Assembly (NCBI GenBank): GCA_002428325.1 | Contig: DIVR01000058.1 | Span: forward strand, 1-41,563 | Direction of reading: 5' to 3' | Origin: a bacterium UBP4_UBA6127 | GTDB taxonomy: Bacteria; UBP4; UBA4092 | DNA: 41,563 bases | Shown: positions 1 through 8,011 of the stretch, one piece after another | Position numbering within the stretch: position 1 is the stretch's first letter | Layout of the letters: every line of letters begins with the position of its first letter | Program-made: the position numbers and the translations under genes | The notes under the pieces: model-generated | Database searches by the model: none | What the model saw: the letters and a program-made list of their open reading frames with translations, nothing else | Told to the model about the DNA's origin: nothing

Positions 1-12
1 CGCCTTTGCCAT
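1..12 (-). CDS. tuf: Elongation factor Tu, first four codons only
   Basis: Read on the minus strand, an ATG at position 12 opens a frame starting Met-Ala-Lys-Ala. It is preceded at good spacing by a strong ribosome-binding site (AGAGGAGAAAG). Many bacterial EF-Tu proteins begin Met-Ala-Lys, and tuf normally follows fusA in the str operon, which is the arrangement here, 60 bases beyond the fusA stop. Only four codons are inside the window, so the call rests mostly on gene order. Confidence 0.7.
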
Positions 13-72
13 AGGTCTTTCTCCTCTTAGCTCAAATCCTTAAGTTTGTTTCAAAAAACTGTATTATTTAAA

Positions 73-2154
73 TTATTTAGTTCCGGCAGCTTCAGTGATC
101 TGTTCAGCTACATTTTTCGGAACTTCTTCATAATGCGAAAATTGCATGGTATAGTTCGCGCGGCCCTGAGTCAATGAACGGAGAGCAGTCGCATAACCAA
201 ACATTTCAGAAAGTGGGACCGTTGCCCGGATAACCTGGCCGTTGCCTCGTTTTTCAAGGCCTGAAACACGACCTCGACGAGAACTCAGGTTTCCGATAAC
301 ATCTCCCATGAATTCTTCAGGAGTAACGACTTCCACAGACATCATCGGTTCCAGTAATACGGGATTACATTTCTTGACGCCTGCCTGGAATGCCATAGAA
401 CCGGCAATTTTAAAAGCCATTTCAGAAGAGTCCACATCATGGTAAGACCCGTCAATCAATGCTACTTTCACATCAACCACCGGGTAACCTGCCAACACAC
501 CAGACTTCATGGCTTCAATGACACCTTTTTCACAGGCCGGGACATATTCTCTGGGAACTACGCCGCCAACGATTTCGTTGACAAACTCAAACCCAAATCC
601 AGGTTCCATTGATTCCACCCGCAGGACGACATGGCCGTATTGGCCACGGCCGCCGGACTGGCGGATGAATTTGCCTTCCTGCTCGATGGATTTCTTGATC
701 GTTTCACGGTAGGCAACCTGAGGTTTCCCGACATTGGCATCGACACTGAATTCACGAATCAATCGATCGACAATAATTTCAAGGTGAAGCTCACCCATTC
801 CTGAGATGAGGGTCTGACCGGTTTCCTGGTCAACATTCACTCGGAATGTAGGATCTTCTTCGGCCAGCCGCCCTAATGAAGTGCCCAGTTTTTCCTGGTC
901 AGCTTTCGTTTTAGGTTCGATAGCAATTTGAATAACCGGTTCAGGGAAAGTAATGGTTTCCAGAACGATGGGATGGTCTTCATCGCAGAGGGTATCGCCG
1001 GTCCCTGTGTTTTTCAAGCCTACAGCGGCTGCAATATCACCGGTATAGACTTCTTCGATTTCCTGCCGTTTATTGGCATGCATCTGAAGCAGCCGGCCAA
1101 TCCGTTCTTTTTTACCGGAAGTGGCATTATAAATATAAGACCCGGATGACAAAACTCCGGAGTAAACACGGAAATAAGTGAGTTTCCCGACATAAGGATC
1201 CGTCATAACTTTAAAGGCGAGAGCAGCAAAAGGCTCTTTGTCTTCAGCCCGACGAGTCTCTTTTTCTTCGGTCCGGGGATTTATCCCGGTTACCAGTGGA
1301 TCATCTTCAGGTGAAGGCATATAATCAATCACGGCATCCAATAAAAGCTGAACCCCTTTATTCTTAAAGGATGAACCGCACATGACCGGAGTCACTTTGC
1401 AGTCCAAGGTTCCACGCCGGATAGCGGGTTTGATCTCTGCTTCACTGACAGCCTGGCCGTCTAAATATTTCTGCATGATGACTTCATCAAAATCGGCCAG
1501 TTTTTCAATCATCAAATCCCGGTATTCTTTGGCCTGAGTGACCAAATCCGCCGGAATCTCTGTATATTCATATTTAGCGCCGAGTTCTTCACCATGCCAG
1601 ACGACAGCCTGCATCTTTATAAGGTCCACCACACCCTGAAACTTATCTTCAGCTCCGATTGGAATCTGAATAATAAGGGTATTGGCACCCAGCCGGGTTG
1701 TCATCATCTCAGCACAGTCAAAGAAATCCGCCCCGGTTCGATCCATCTTGTTGACGAAAGCAATCCGCGGGACACCATACTTATCGGCCTGACGCCAGAC
1801 TGTTTCGGACTGGGGCTCAACGCCGCCAACCGCACAGAAAAGCGCAACCGATCCATCCAGCACCCGGATGCTTCGTTCAACTTCAACCGTAAAATCCACG
1901 TGGCCGGGGGTATCAATGATATTGATCTGGTAGTCCTTCCACATACATTTCGTGGTAGCAGAGGTAATAGTGATTCCCCGCTCTTTTTCCTGGACCATCC
2001 AGTCCATTTCAGCCGCACCGTCGTGGACTTCACCGATTTTATGGATCCGTCCGGTATAATAGAGGATTCGCTCAGTCGTTGTCGTTTTACCGGCATCGAT
2101 ATGAGCCATAATCCCGAGGTTCCGGACTTTATTTAGGGCAATACTCCTTGACAT
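73..2154 (-). CDS. fusA: Elongation factor G
   Basis: This 693-residue protein has the usual length of EF-G, the cytoplasmic GTPase that moves tRNA and mRNA through the ribosome after each peptide bond and also helps RRF recycle ribosomes. The GTPase motifs are all visible: G1 AHIDAGKTTTTER near residue 17, DTPGHVDF near 81 and NKMDR near 135. The C-terminal domains IV and V are intact (SGGRGQYGHV, RRGRVSG). The start codon at 2154 has an AGGA site five bases upstream. It is the third gene of rpsL-rpsG-fusA-tuf, separated from rpsG by 52 bases, so cotranscription is expected. Nothing is unusual in the sequence. Confidence 0.98.
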   Translation of the reverse strand: MSRSIALNKVRNLGIMAHIDAGKTTTTERILYYTGRIHKIGEVHDGAAEMDWMVQEKERGITITSATTKCMWKDYQINIIDTPGHVDFTVEVERSIRVLDGSVALFCAVGGVEPQSETVWRQADKYGVPRIAFVNKMDRTGADFFDCAEMMTTRLGANTLIIQIPIGAEDKFQGVVDLIKMQAVVWHGEELGAKYEYTEIPADLVTQAKEYRDLMIEKLADFDEVIMQKYLDGQAVSEAEIKPAIRRGTLDCKVTPVMCGSSFKNKGVQLLLDAVIDYMPSPEDDPLVTGINPRTEEKETRRAEDKEPFAALAFKVMTDPYVGKLTYFRVYSGVLSSGSYIYNATSGKKERIGRLLQMHANKRQEIEEVYTGDIAAAVGLKNTGTGDTLCDEDHPIVLETITFPEPVIQIAIEPKTKADQEKLGTSLGRLAEEDPTFRVNVDQETGQTLISGMGELHLEIIVDRLIREFSVDANVGKPQVAYRETIKKSIEQEGKFIRQSGGRGQYGHVVLRVESMEPGFGFEFVNEIVGGVVPREYVPACEKGVIEAMKSGVLAGYPVVDVKVALIDGSYHDVDSSEMAFKIAGSMAFQAGVKKCNPVLLEPMMSVEVVTPEEFMGDVIGNLSSRRGRVSGLEKRGNGQVIRATVPLSEMFGYATALRSLTQGRANYTMQFSHYEEVPKNVAEQITEAAGTK

Positions 2155-2206
2155 ATAATTCCTGTTTTATCCTTTTTTTGCTCTACTATTAATACGTTTT
2201 TTTATA

Positions 2207-2680
2207 TTACCATCTGAAGTGGGCAAAAGCCTTATTGGCTTCAGCCATCTTATGGGTATCTTCTTTTTTCTTGATAGCGCCACCCTGATTCCGGTAGGCA
2301 TCCATCAATTCTTCAGCCAGCTTTTCGGCCATGGGTTTTCCCTTGCGATCCCGGGAATAGGTCAATATCCAGCGAAATGCCAAGGCTATTTTCCGGTCCG
2401 TGCGAACTTCCACCGGAACCTGATAGTTGGCGCCGCCAACACGCCGGGAACGAACTTCCACCAGCGGTTTAACATTCTCTATGGCCTGCTTAAAAACCTT
2501 AATGCCGGGTTCATTCAACCGTTCTTCAATGATCTGCAGGGCATCATTCAAAATCCGGTCCGCCGTGCCTTTTTTACCGTCGTACATCATATTATTGATG
2601 AACTTGGATACCAGGACACTGTTATAGGTCTGGTCGGGCCGAGGTTCTTTTTTTCGAATTGCTATTGATCGACGTGGCAT
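2207..2680 (-). CDS. rpsG: 30S ribosomal protein S7
   Basis: This 157-residue protein matches the family length (about 156). S7 nucleates assembly of the 30S head by binding the 3' major domain of 16S rRNA and touches the E-site tRNA. The family-typical stretches VLVSKFINNMMYDGKK near residue 23 and EVRSRRVGGANYQVPVEVR near 75 are present. The C-terminal tail includes KKKEDTHKMAEANKAFAHFRW features. It lies 84 bases downstream of rpsL in the str operon. The ribosome-binding site is weak (AAAGAGAC). In other bacteria S7 represses translation of this operon; whether it does so here cannot be seen. Confidence 0.98.
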   Translation of the reverse strand: MPRRSIAIRKKEPRPDQTYNSVLVSKFINNMMYDGKKGTADRILNDALQIIEERLNEPGIKVFKQAIENVKPLVEVRSRRVGGANYQVPVEVRTDRKIALAFRWILTYSRDRKGKPMAEKLAEELMDAYRNQGGAIKKKEDTHKMAEANKAFAHFRW

Positions 2681-2764
2681 AATGTCTCTTTCTTAAACTT
2701 TTTAATTTCAGACATAATGGCGATCTCCGGCGATATGCCGGGATTCGCGCTTAATGATTACAAA

Positions 2765-3139
2765 TTATTTTTTAGGACGTTTGGTCCCGTATTTGGATCG
2801 GCTCTGATTGCGTCCTTCCACTCCCACGGCATCTAACGCGCCACGGACAATATGGTAACGAACGCCCGGTAAGTCCTTCACACGGCCTCCACGAATCAGC
2901 ACAATGCTGTGTTCCTGAAGGTTATGGCCGACACCCGGGATATAGGATGTCACTTCAAAGCCGTTAGTCAGTCGAACACGAGCGACTTTCCGCAATGCGG
3001 AGTTCGGCTTTTTCGGCGTGGTCGTGTAAACACGGACACAAACACCGCGCCGCTGAGGACAACTGGTCAGTGCCGGAGATTTGGACTTATATTGAACCTT
3101 TTTACGGGCTCCGCGCACTATCTGATTAATCGTAGGCAT
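2765..3139 (-). CDS. rpsL: 30S ribosomal protein S12
   Basis: At 124 residues this is the standard length of S12, a decoding-centre protein that monitors codon-anticodon pairing. The conserved loop TTPKKPNSALRKVARVRLT near residue 40 and the GGRVKDLPGVRYH loop near 85 carry the lysines whose mutation gives streptomycin resistance in other bacteria. Both are wild type, so no resistance allele is indicated. The ATG at 3139 follows an AGGAG about ten bases upstream. It is the first gene of the str operon, with about 200 bases of leader behind the best promoter candidate. Confidence 0.98.
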   Translation of the reverse strand: MPTINQIVRGARKKVQYKSKSPALTSCPQRRGVCVRVYTTTPKKPNSALRKVARVRLTNGFEVTSYIPGVGHNLQEHSIVLIRGGRVKDLPGVRYHIVRGALDAVGVEGRNQSRSKYGTKRPKK

Positions 3140-3339
3140 GAATCAAGACTCCTGTCGAGCTTTCTTAAACGTTTATTTTATCTAATATGTTGAGCGTCTG
3201 AAGAAAAGACACTCCGGTAATAATCAAAATGTTCTGTAACAGCAAACCGACTCTGTGGGGTTTGCCCGGTTATTCAACCCGGGTTCCTACTTTGAAGGCT
3301 CTCTCCTCCCCTCAACCTGCAAAGAGGGAGAGAATTAAT

Positions 3340-3369
3340 AAGTTACAATAATTCGGGTCCCCTTGTCAA
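3340..3369 (-). promoter_or_regulatory. Candidate str operon promoter
   Basis: On the minus strand a perfect -35 hexamer TTGACA (3369-3364) is followed after 18 bases by TAACTT (3345-3340). Transcription would begin about 190 bases before rpsL. This is the best sigma-70-type match upstream of the operon, but the -10 is imperfect. Confidence 0.45.
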
Positions 3370-3721
3370 GTGGGTAAGGGTCCCTTTTCTGTAACCTATC
3401 TCTTATTCAGTCAGATTCCGATGGGAATTTGCTGTCATTTTTCCAGAGCTTACTAATTTAACACGTTATCCCCTGTTATTTCAAGCCTCTTTTTTCACTA
3501 TTTTCAAAAACGCTGTAAAATCAATGAAAAACAGTTAAAATATTTTATCCGACCCGATTGATAGCCTGTTCTAAATAACCGACTTTATCACCCCTTATCT
3601 TTCCCAGTTTTAGGTTAACACCTCTTAGTCGGCAATAACACCCCCGGAAATATTTTTATTATAAAAGCTTTATTCATACTGACCGGGTATAAATGACTCT
3701 CCGGGAAAAGTGTGAACAAGG

Positions 3722-3770
3722 GGATCGACTCATGAGTAAACCTTCTCTGGCTAAAGCCTGAGGTTGATCC
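3722..3770. other. Nested stem-loop, possible structured RNA element
   Basis: Three complementary blocks nest in order: GGATC (3722-3726) with GATCC (3766-3770), AACC (3739-3742) with GGTT (3762-3765), and GGC (3749-3751) with GCC (3756-3758) around a TAAA loop. The stems are short and interrupted by internal loops. It matches no riboswitch consensus that I know, and no gene follows on the plus strand, so function and strand are open. Confidence 0.25.
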
Positions 3771-3914
3771 ACCTAACCCCCTGATTAACACCTCAAGTCA
3801 GAAAGGTCCCTTATAGTAAAAAGAAGAGGATAAAAACAGCTTCAATAGTTTAAGGAATTCCCTGATTTACCTCAGAAGCAAAATTATAGAATATTGAAAT
3901 TAAATAGGTTGGTT

Positions 3915-3932
3915 TTTTGACAGCTGTCAAAA
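3915..3932. repeat. Dispersed palindrome, copy 1 (perfect)
   Basis: TTTTGACAGCTGTCAAAA, an 18 bp perfect palindrome, lies 147 bases past the 3' end of the AraC-type gene in non-coding DNA. The same sequence recurs at 23495, 23544 and 28395, with weaker forms at 28324 and inside punA at 10123. See the finding on this motif. Confidence 0.85.
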
Positions 3933-4078
3933 GGAAGGGGAGACGGGTATTTTCCATACGATTTACTCCCCTCATCTGTCCCTATCAACCTTCTTAATGT
4001 AGGGCTGTGCCCGGAATAATAGCTCCCAGTAAAATCAGAAGAACCCATTAGAGGCACAAGATACATAATTTATTATGC

Positions 4079-4954
4079 TTACTTAAGTTTTCTAACAGGA
4101 AGAGCTTGCCTGGCACCCATTTCCGTAGAAGCCCCATAATTATATTTAGGAGCCAATTCATAAGCATATTCATAACCATACCGTTGGGGATCATAACTCT
4201 TGATGGCTCTGGAGATATTGTTGATAGCCTCGGCATAATCATCTTCATTTTCAAAGGGTTCAGATTGAAAATACAGCATAGAACAGCCTGAGACTTCAAT
4301 AAGCTCACAGCCATCGGGGATTTTACCTGCATAATCAGCGGGGACTTCAACCCCGGCGGCACAATGGGTCGTACCTTTCATCATCATTTTTTCCGGCAAT
4401 TCCAATATGGCTGCATTATCTATCCGGCATTCAATACTATTAAATAAACCTTCCCAATCACACCCTTTTTCCTCACAGAAAGACCAATAATCATGGGCTT
4501 TTTTTGCCCGCATGAGGATTATTTTTCTCTTGGGCCTTTCCACAATGCTGACAGTGCAATAAAACGTTTTTTCCTTGCTTTCCATAGATATTTCCTCCTT
4601 ACCACAATGATTTGAATGGCTATGCTTAACGGGATATTGAACAAAATAGTTAACCGGAGGCCTTTCTTTTCGATATTGCTGGGGAGTGATACCAAATTTA
4701 TTTGTAAAAGCCCGGGTAAATCCCTCATGGGTTTCAAAAAGAGTATTCATGGCAATATCTAAAATATTTTCTTTATCTTTTAATAGTTCTCTGGCACTCT
4801 GGGTTAATCGAATAGCTTTTACATACTCAAGGGGAGTTTTTCCCAGTAATTCCTTGAATATCCGGGTCGCATGCCGTTGAGAATATCCAGAGACCCTAAG
4901 GACTTCTTCCAGCTCTATTTCTTCATTGATATGGTCTTTTATATGATCCTGCAT
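4079..4954 (-). CDS. AraC-family regulator with C-terminal GyrI-like effector domain
   Basis: The first 100 residues form a two-helix-turn-helix AraC/Rob DNA-binding domain (SGYSQRHATRIFKELLGKTP, then FETHEGFTRAFTNKFGITPQ). Residues about 125-290 form a GyrI-like effector-binding domain (FYCTVSIVERPKRKIILMRA at its start, CELIEVSGCSMLYF in the middle). Proteins of this layout bind small amphipathic ligands and often activate efflux or stress genes. The target here is unknown, as no neighbouring gene is an obvious partner. The start at 4954 has no proper ribosome-binding site. A perfect AGGAGG with an ATG at 4988 sits just upstream, one base out of frame, and between them the correct frame reads RILAVQRMQ, which is typical of the family N-terminus. 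The gene is therefore probably longer (to 4988) and carries a one-base insertion in an A-run near 4975, either a real frameshift or a sequence error. Confidence 0.85.
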   Translation of the reverse strand: MQDHIKDHINEEIELEEVLRVSGYSQRHATRIFKELLGKTPLEYVKAIRLTQSARELLKDKENILDIAMNTLFETHEGFTRAFTNKFGITPQQYRKERPPVNYFVQYPVKHSHSNHCGKEEISMESKEKTFYCTVSIVERPKRKIILMRAKKAHDYWSFCEEKGCDWEGLFNSIECRIDNAAILELPEKMMMKGTTHCAAGVEVPADYAGKIPDGCELIEVSGCSMLYFQSEPFENEDDYAEAINNISRAIKSYDPQRYGYEYAYELAPKYNYGASTEMGARQALPVRKLK

Positions 4955-5285
4955 CCTCTGGACCGCAAGGATTCTTTAAGGGACCCATTTGATTCCTCCT
5001 GTAAAAAATATATCAAATCACATAAATCCTTTCTTGACCGAAAAAGACAAATTGAAAATTAATTCAACTTACTTTCACTGACAAGCCACCCTGCCCTCCA
5101 TAGAACTCCATAGAGAAATCAAGCTATTTACCAGAAAGAACCATGTCCATTTTAGAGAACTGCTAAATATTAGCAATAGGAAATGGTACAAAGGATTATG
5201 AGTTCCTTTTTTACTGAAGATATCATCGATAATACCCACTCAAGACGCAAACAATATAAATATAAATTAATATCGGAGATCACAA

Positions 5286-5735
5286 GTGTCCAATAAAAAA
5301 CAGCTTAATTGAACAGATAGAGCTGTGGATCAGGCTCAGGGGGGCAGAGAGAGAAGGATTTGAATTTAACAAGTTGATAATATCGAGGTATTGGAAAGTT
5401 ACCTGGCGAAAGATACGGACCAGTTTATTCCTTTAATGCTAAGACTGCTTAATTGGTAGTATACTCTTCCCATTGGCTCCAGTAAACCCACATTATTTGA
5501 CAAACCCTATCCCTCTCCCTAAAATGCCTTTGATGGAGATAAAGATTATAAGCTCTTCTTTGTGGAAGGAATCTTCGATAATGCCCAACCTGATTATATC
5601 CAGCAGATAAAAATGATTGAAACAGCTCAGCAATGGTGAGAAACTCCAGGGTAGCCTAACCCTGATGATTCTGAAAATGAAAAACTCAGGTTAATAAGTA
5701 TTCATAAGTTAGAAGAACAATCAAAACACCCCTAA
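5286..5735 (+). pseudogene. Decayed gene of unknown family
   Basis: A GGAG ribosome-binding site followed by GTG at 5286 opens a frame that is soon broken but remains traceable to a TAA at 5733. One shift occurs at the A6 run 5295-5300, and the frame is restored before 5373. From there one frame reads coherent protein-like sequence (VDNIEVLESYLAKDTDQF, later DGDKDYKLFFVEGIFDNAQP) through four in-frame stops: TAG, TAA, TGA and TAG. All three stop types appear, so codon reassignment is not the explanation. The intact product would have been about 150 residues, acidic and probably soluble. I do not recognise the family. It lies between the AraC-type regulator and mtnA and has lost function. Confidence 0.55.
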
Positions 5736-5762
5736 AATCTCCCTCCTTCCAGCCAATACCCT

Positions 5763-5768
5763 TATAAT
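5763..5768 (+). promoter_or_regulatory. Candidate -10 box of mtnA
   Basis: A perfect TATAAT lies 40 bases before the preferred mtnA start at 5808. No good -35 hexamer stands at the expected distance. If used, transcription would start near 5775, which argues against the in-frame ATG at 5778 unless the message is leaderless. Confidence 0.35.
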
Positions 5769-5807
5769 AGTAGGAAAATGAAAATATGTTCAGGGAAGGG
5801 GACATCC

Positions 5808-6854
5808 ATGCCGGTTAATACGATTGAATGGATTGAAGATAAAGTCAGGATTATTGACCAGACTGAATTGCCTTTACAGAAGGTTTATAAGGAATACAGC
5901 ACCCCCGAGGAAGTCTGGGAAGCCATCAAAAGGCTGAGAGTCCGGGGAGCGCCTGCCATCGGGGTAGCCGGAGCTTTCGGGGTGGTATTGGGAATCCAGA
6001 ATTCCCAAGCCGGCTCCTATGCCGATTTCAAATCCGAGTTGGATAAAGTGGCTGATTACCTCAAAGGCTGCCGGCCGACAGCAGTCAATCTGGCCTGGGC
6101 CATCGAGCGGATGCGGAAAACCGCCGAGGATAATTCCTCCCTCCCCATCGGGAAATTAATCAATAAACTGAAAGCTGAATCCTTACGGATATTTGAAGAA
6201 GACCGGGAAATGTGCCGGAAAATGGGGGAATACGGGGCCTCTCTGCTGAAAGACGGGGATACCGTCCTTACCCATTGCAATGCCGGCGGGCTGGCCACCT
6301 CGGATTATGGAACAGCCTTAGCGGTCATCTACCGGGCGACCGAACAGGGGAAACATATCAAAGTCTATGCTGATGAGACCCGGCCCCTGCTTCAGGGTGC
6401 CCGGCTCACCACCTGGGAATTGATGGAGAATAATATCGATGTGACCCTGATTTGCGATAATATGGCCGCCATGGTCATGAAACAGGGGAAAATCAATGCC
6501 ATTTTTGTAGGCGCCGACCGTATCGCTAAAAATGGGGATACGGCCAATAAAATCGGCACCTATAGTGTTGCCATTAATGCCAACTATCATAAGATTCCCT
6601 TTTATATAGTAGCTCCCACCTCCACAATCGATTTTGCCATTCCCGATGGGAGCCATATTCCCATTGAGGAAAGGCCCTCGGAAGAAATCATCTGCGGATT
6701 TGGCAAACAGACCGCCCCCACTGAAGTCAAAACCTATAACCCGGCCTTTGATGTAACTCCTAATGAACTGATTACCGGCTGGGTAACTGACCGGGGTATC
6801 ATTTATCCCCCCTTTATGAGAGGAATAGAAAAATATTTTATAGATCTTCTTTGA
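5808..6854 (+). CDS. mtnA: S-methyl-5-thioribose-1-phosphate isomerase
   Basis: MtnA converts 5-methylthioribose-1-phosphate to 5-methylthioribulose-1-phosphate in methionine salvage; members also act on related ribose-1-phosphates. From the start at 5808 it has 348 residues, the usual length. The catalytic cysteine lies in THCNAGGLAT (Cys157) and the catalytic aspartate in VGADRIA (Asp237). RLRVRGAPAIGVAGA near 43 is the family N-terminal signature. I chose the ATG at 5808 because GGGAAGGGG sits six bases before it; an in-frame ATG at 5778 would add ten residues. It is on the same strand as punA and deoB, which act on related substrates, but the restriction-modification cassette now separates them. 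Its last 17 bases overlap the convergent vsr gene. Confidence 0.93.
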   Translation: MPVNTIEWIEDKVRIIDQTELPLQKVYKEYSTPEEVWEAIKRLRVRGAPAIGVAGAFGVVLGIQNSQAGSYADFKSELDKVADYLKGCRPTAVNLAWAIERMRKTAEDNSSLPIGKLINKLKAESLRIFEEDREMCRKMGEYGASLLKDGDTVLTHCNAGGLATSDYGTALAVIYRATEQGKHIKVYADETRPLLQGARLTTWELMENNIDVTLICDNMAAMVMKQGKINAIFVGADRIAKNGDTANKIGTYSVAINANYHKIPFYIVAPTSTIDFAIPDGSHIPIEERPSEEIICGFGKQTAPTEVKTYNPAFDVTPNELITGWVTDRGIIYPPFMRGIEKYFIDLL

Positions 6855-7263
6855 CTGATTTTATATACAATAAAATCTTTTTAATAGATTTTTGGATTTC
6901 TCTGGTATCATTTATTTGGTGTTCCCAAATTCTTATTATTTTCCATCCATTATCAACATAATATTGAGATACTTCATTATCTCTTGTTATATTTCTATTT
7001 ATCTTTTCTTTCCAATATTTGGTATTTGAATGGGGTATTCTGCAATGCTCTTTACATCCATGCCAAAAACATGAATCAACAAATACAACTAATTTATATT
7101 TTTTTATAGAAATATCAGGTTTTCCAAATAGTTTTGAATTTAATCTGTACCTAATACCTTCCTTCCATAGAAAATATCTAAATACTTTTTCTATTACAGT
7201 ATTTTTTGATTTAATATGGCTCATTATCAATGATCGAGTTTTCTTTGAAACTGAATCAGTCAT
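6838..7263 (-). CDS. vsr: Very short patch repair (Vsr) DNA mismatch endonuclease
   Basis: Vsr nicks DNA next to T:G mismatches that arise when 5-methylcytosine deaminates, protecting sites methylated by a partner C5-methyltransferase. The 141 residues match the family length. The family blocks are clear: TRSLIMSHIKSKNT at the start, FGKPDI near 46, the metal/zinc region VFVDSCFWHGCKEHC near 60-74, and the C-terminal GWKIIRIWEHQI. It is the last gene of a minus-strand cassette, five bases after the endonuclease gene, and its 3' end overlaps mtnA. The base composition is clearly AT-richer than mtnA or punA, which suggests horizontal acquisition of the whole cassette. Confidence 0.95.
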   Translation of the reverse strand: MTDSVSKKTRSLIMSHIKSKNTVIEKVFRYFLWKEGIRYRLNSKLFGKPDISIKKYKLVVFVDSCFWHGCKEHCRIPHSNTKYWKEKINRNITRDNEVSQYYVDNGWKIIRIWEHQINDTREIQKSIKKILLYIKSVKEDL

Positions 7264-7268
7264 AATAC

Positions 7269-8009
7269 TTATATATTAAATAATTCTAATGGATTGGCTT
7301 TGAATTGCAACATGTTCGCCGAGTTTTTCCCCTTATCACCACCTTTTCTTTGCATACGAATACTACCTATATAAAGATTGCCATTTCTATTGATATGTAC
7401 ATCCCCAATGAAATAATGACTTATCACGTTATGCATATGTTTTAGAACCCATCTTTCCCCTGACTCGCTTATATGAGCAACTAACATCCACTCTGCAGGG
7501 TGAGGAGCTCTTCCTCGAAGAACATCATTGATTATCAATACTTTATTATCTGTAAAAAATTTTACAACCTTTTCTTGATCCCTAATTGGAAATTCATCTA
7601 GAAACATCCTCTCGGATTTCCTAAGATCTTTTCGATTATGTTTTATTTCTCCAGTATATAATTTCAAAATATGCACAATATCATCAGGAATATTCCATAA
7701 TTCTTTATATTTATCAACCCATCTTTTATCTATCTGATTTAAGTTCACTTTACTACTGACTAACTTTACAGAGATATTTCTATAATCCACACCTTCTTTA
7801 TGATATATTATCACCCCCACTTGAACATCAGTTTTATGACCATGTAGAATCGTAGCCTCAACCTTCTCAATTTCATCAAGTTTATATCCCATGATAATGA
7901 GCCATTCTTTAGCAATATCATCATTTTTCCAATTATTAAATTTACTAGCCACTTCTTTTTCTTTTGCAAATCCTCTTTTAGCAGTTTTAGAACCGTCATG
8001 TAATCGCAT
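7269..8009 (-). CDS. Type II restriction endonuclease (specificity unknown)
   Basis: This 246-residue protein sits between a C5-methyltransferase and Vsr, starting two bases after the methyltransferase stop, the classic place for the cognate restriction enzyme. A possible PD-(D/E)xK nuclease core is visible: Glu in KVEATILHG, Asp in HKTDVQVGV near residue 61, then a lysine strand NISVKLVSSK near 80. The C-terminal IGSIRMQRKGGDKGKNSANM resembles the tail of several type II enzymes. I cannot assign a recognition sequence or a named isoschizomer. It should cleave unmethylated target sites in foreign DNA. The AT-rich composition matches the rest of the cassette. Confidence 0.75.
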   Translation of the reverse strand: MRLHDGSKTAKRGFAKEKEVASKFNNWKNDDIAKEWLIIMGYKLDEIEKVEATILHGHKTDVQVGVIIYHKEGVDYRNISVKLVSSKVNLNQIDKRWVDKYKELWNIPDDIVHILKLYTGEIKHNRKDLRKSERMFLDEFPIRDQEKVVKFFTDNKVLIINDVLRGRAPHPAEWMLVAHISESGERWVLKHMHNVISHYFIGDVHINRNGNLYIGSIRMQRKGGDKGKNSANMLQFKANPLELFNI

Positions 8010-8011
8010 TC

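Larger units (their letters stand above)
3370..4078. other. Long intergenic region without a supported gene
   Basis: Between the str promoter and the AraC-type regulator I find no convincing coding frame. A 60-codon minus frame at 3884-4066 has no ribosome-binding site and no recognisable sequence. The region holds a nested stem-loop at 3722-3770 and a copy of the dispersed palindrome at 3915-3932. A nine-codon frame (ATG at 3732) behind AAGGGG overlaps the stem-loop and is too short to support. Confidence 0.5.

Noticed and set aside
1594..2136. 180-codon plus-strand frame opposite fusA, and similar long antisense frames in atpD, atpA and deoB
   Set aside because: They mirror conserved genes in antisense and have no ribosome-binding sites or family features.
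3884..4066. 60-codon minus-strand frame next to the AraC-type gene
   Set aside because: No ribosome-binding site and no recognisable sequence; its end is formed by the dispersed palindrome, so the frame is probably chance.
5096..5115. Ten-base direct repeat CTCCATAGA(A/G)
   Set aside because: Only two copies, imperfect, with no associated feature.
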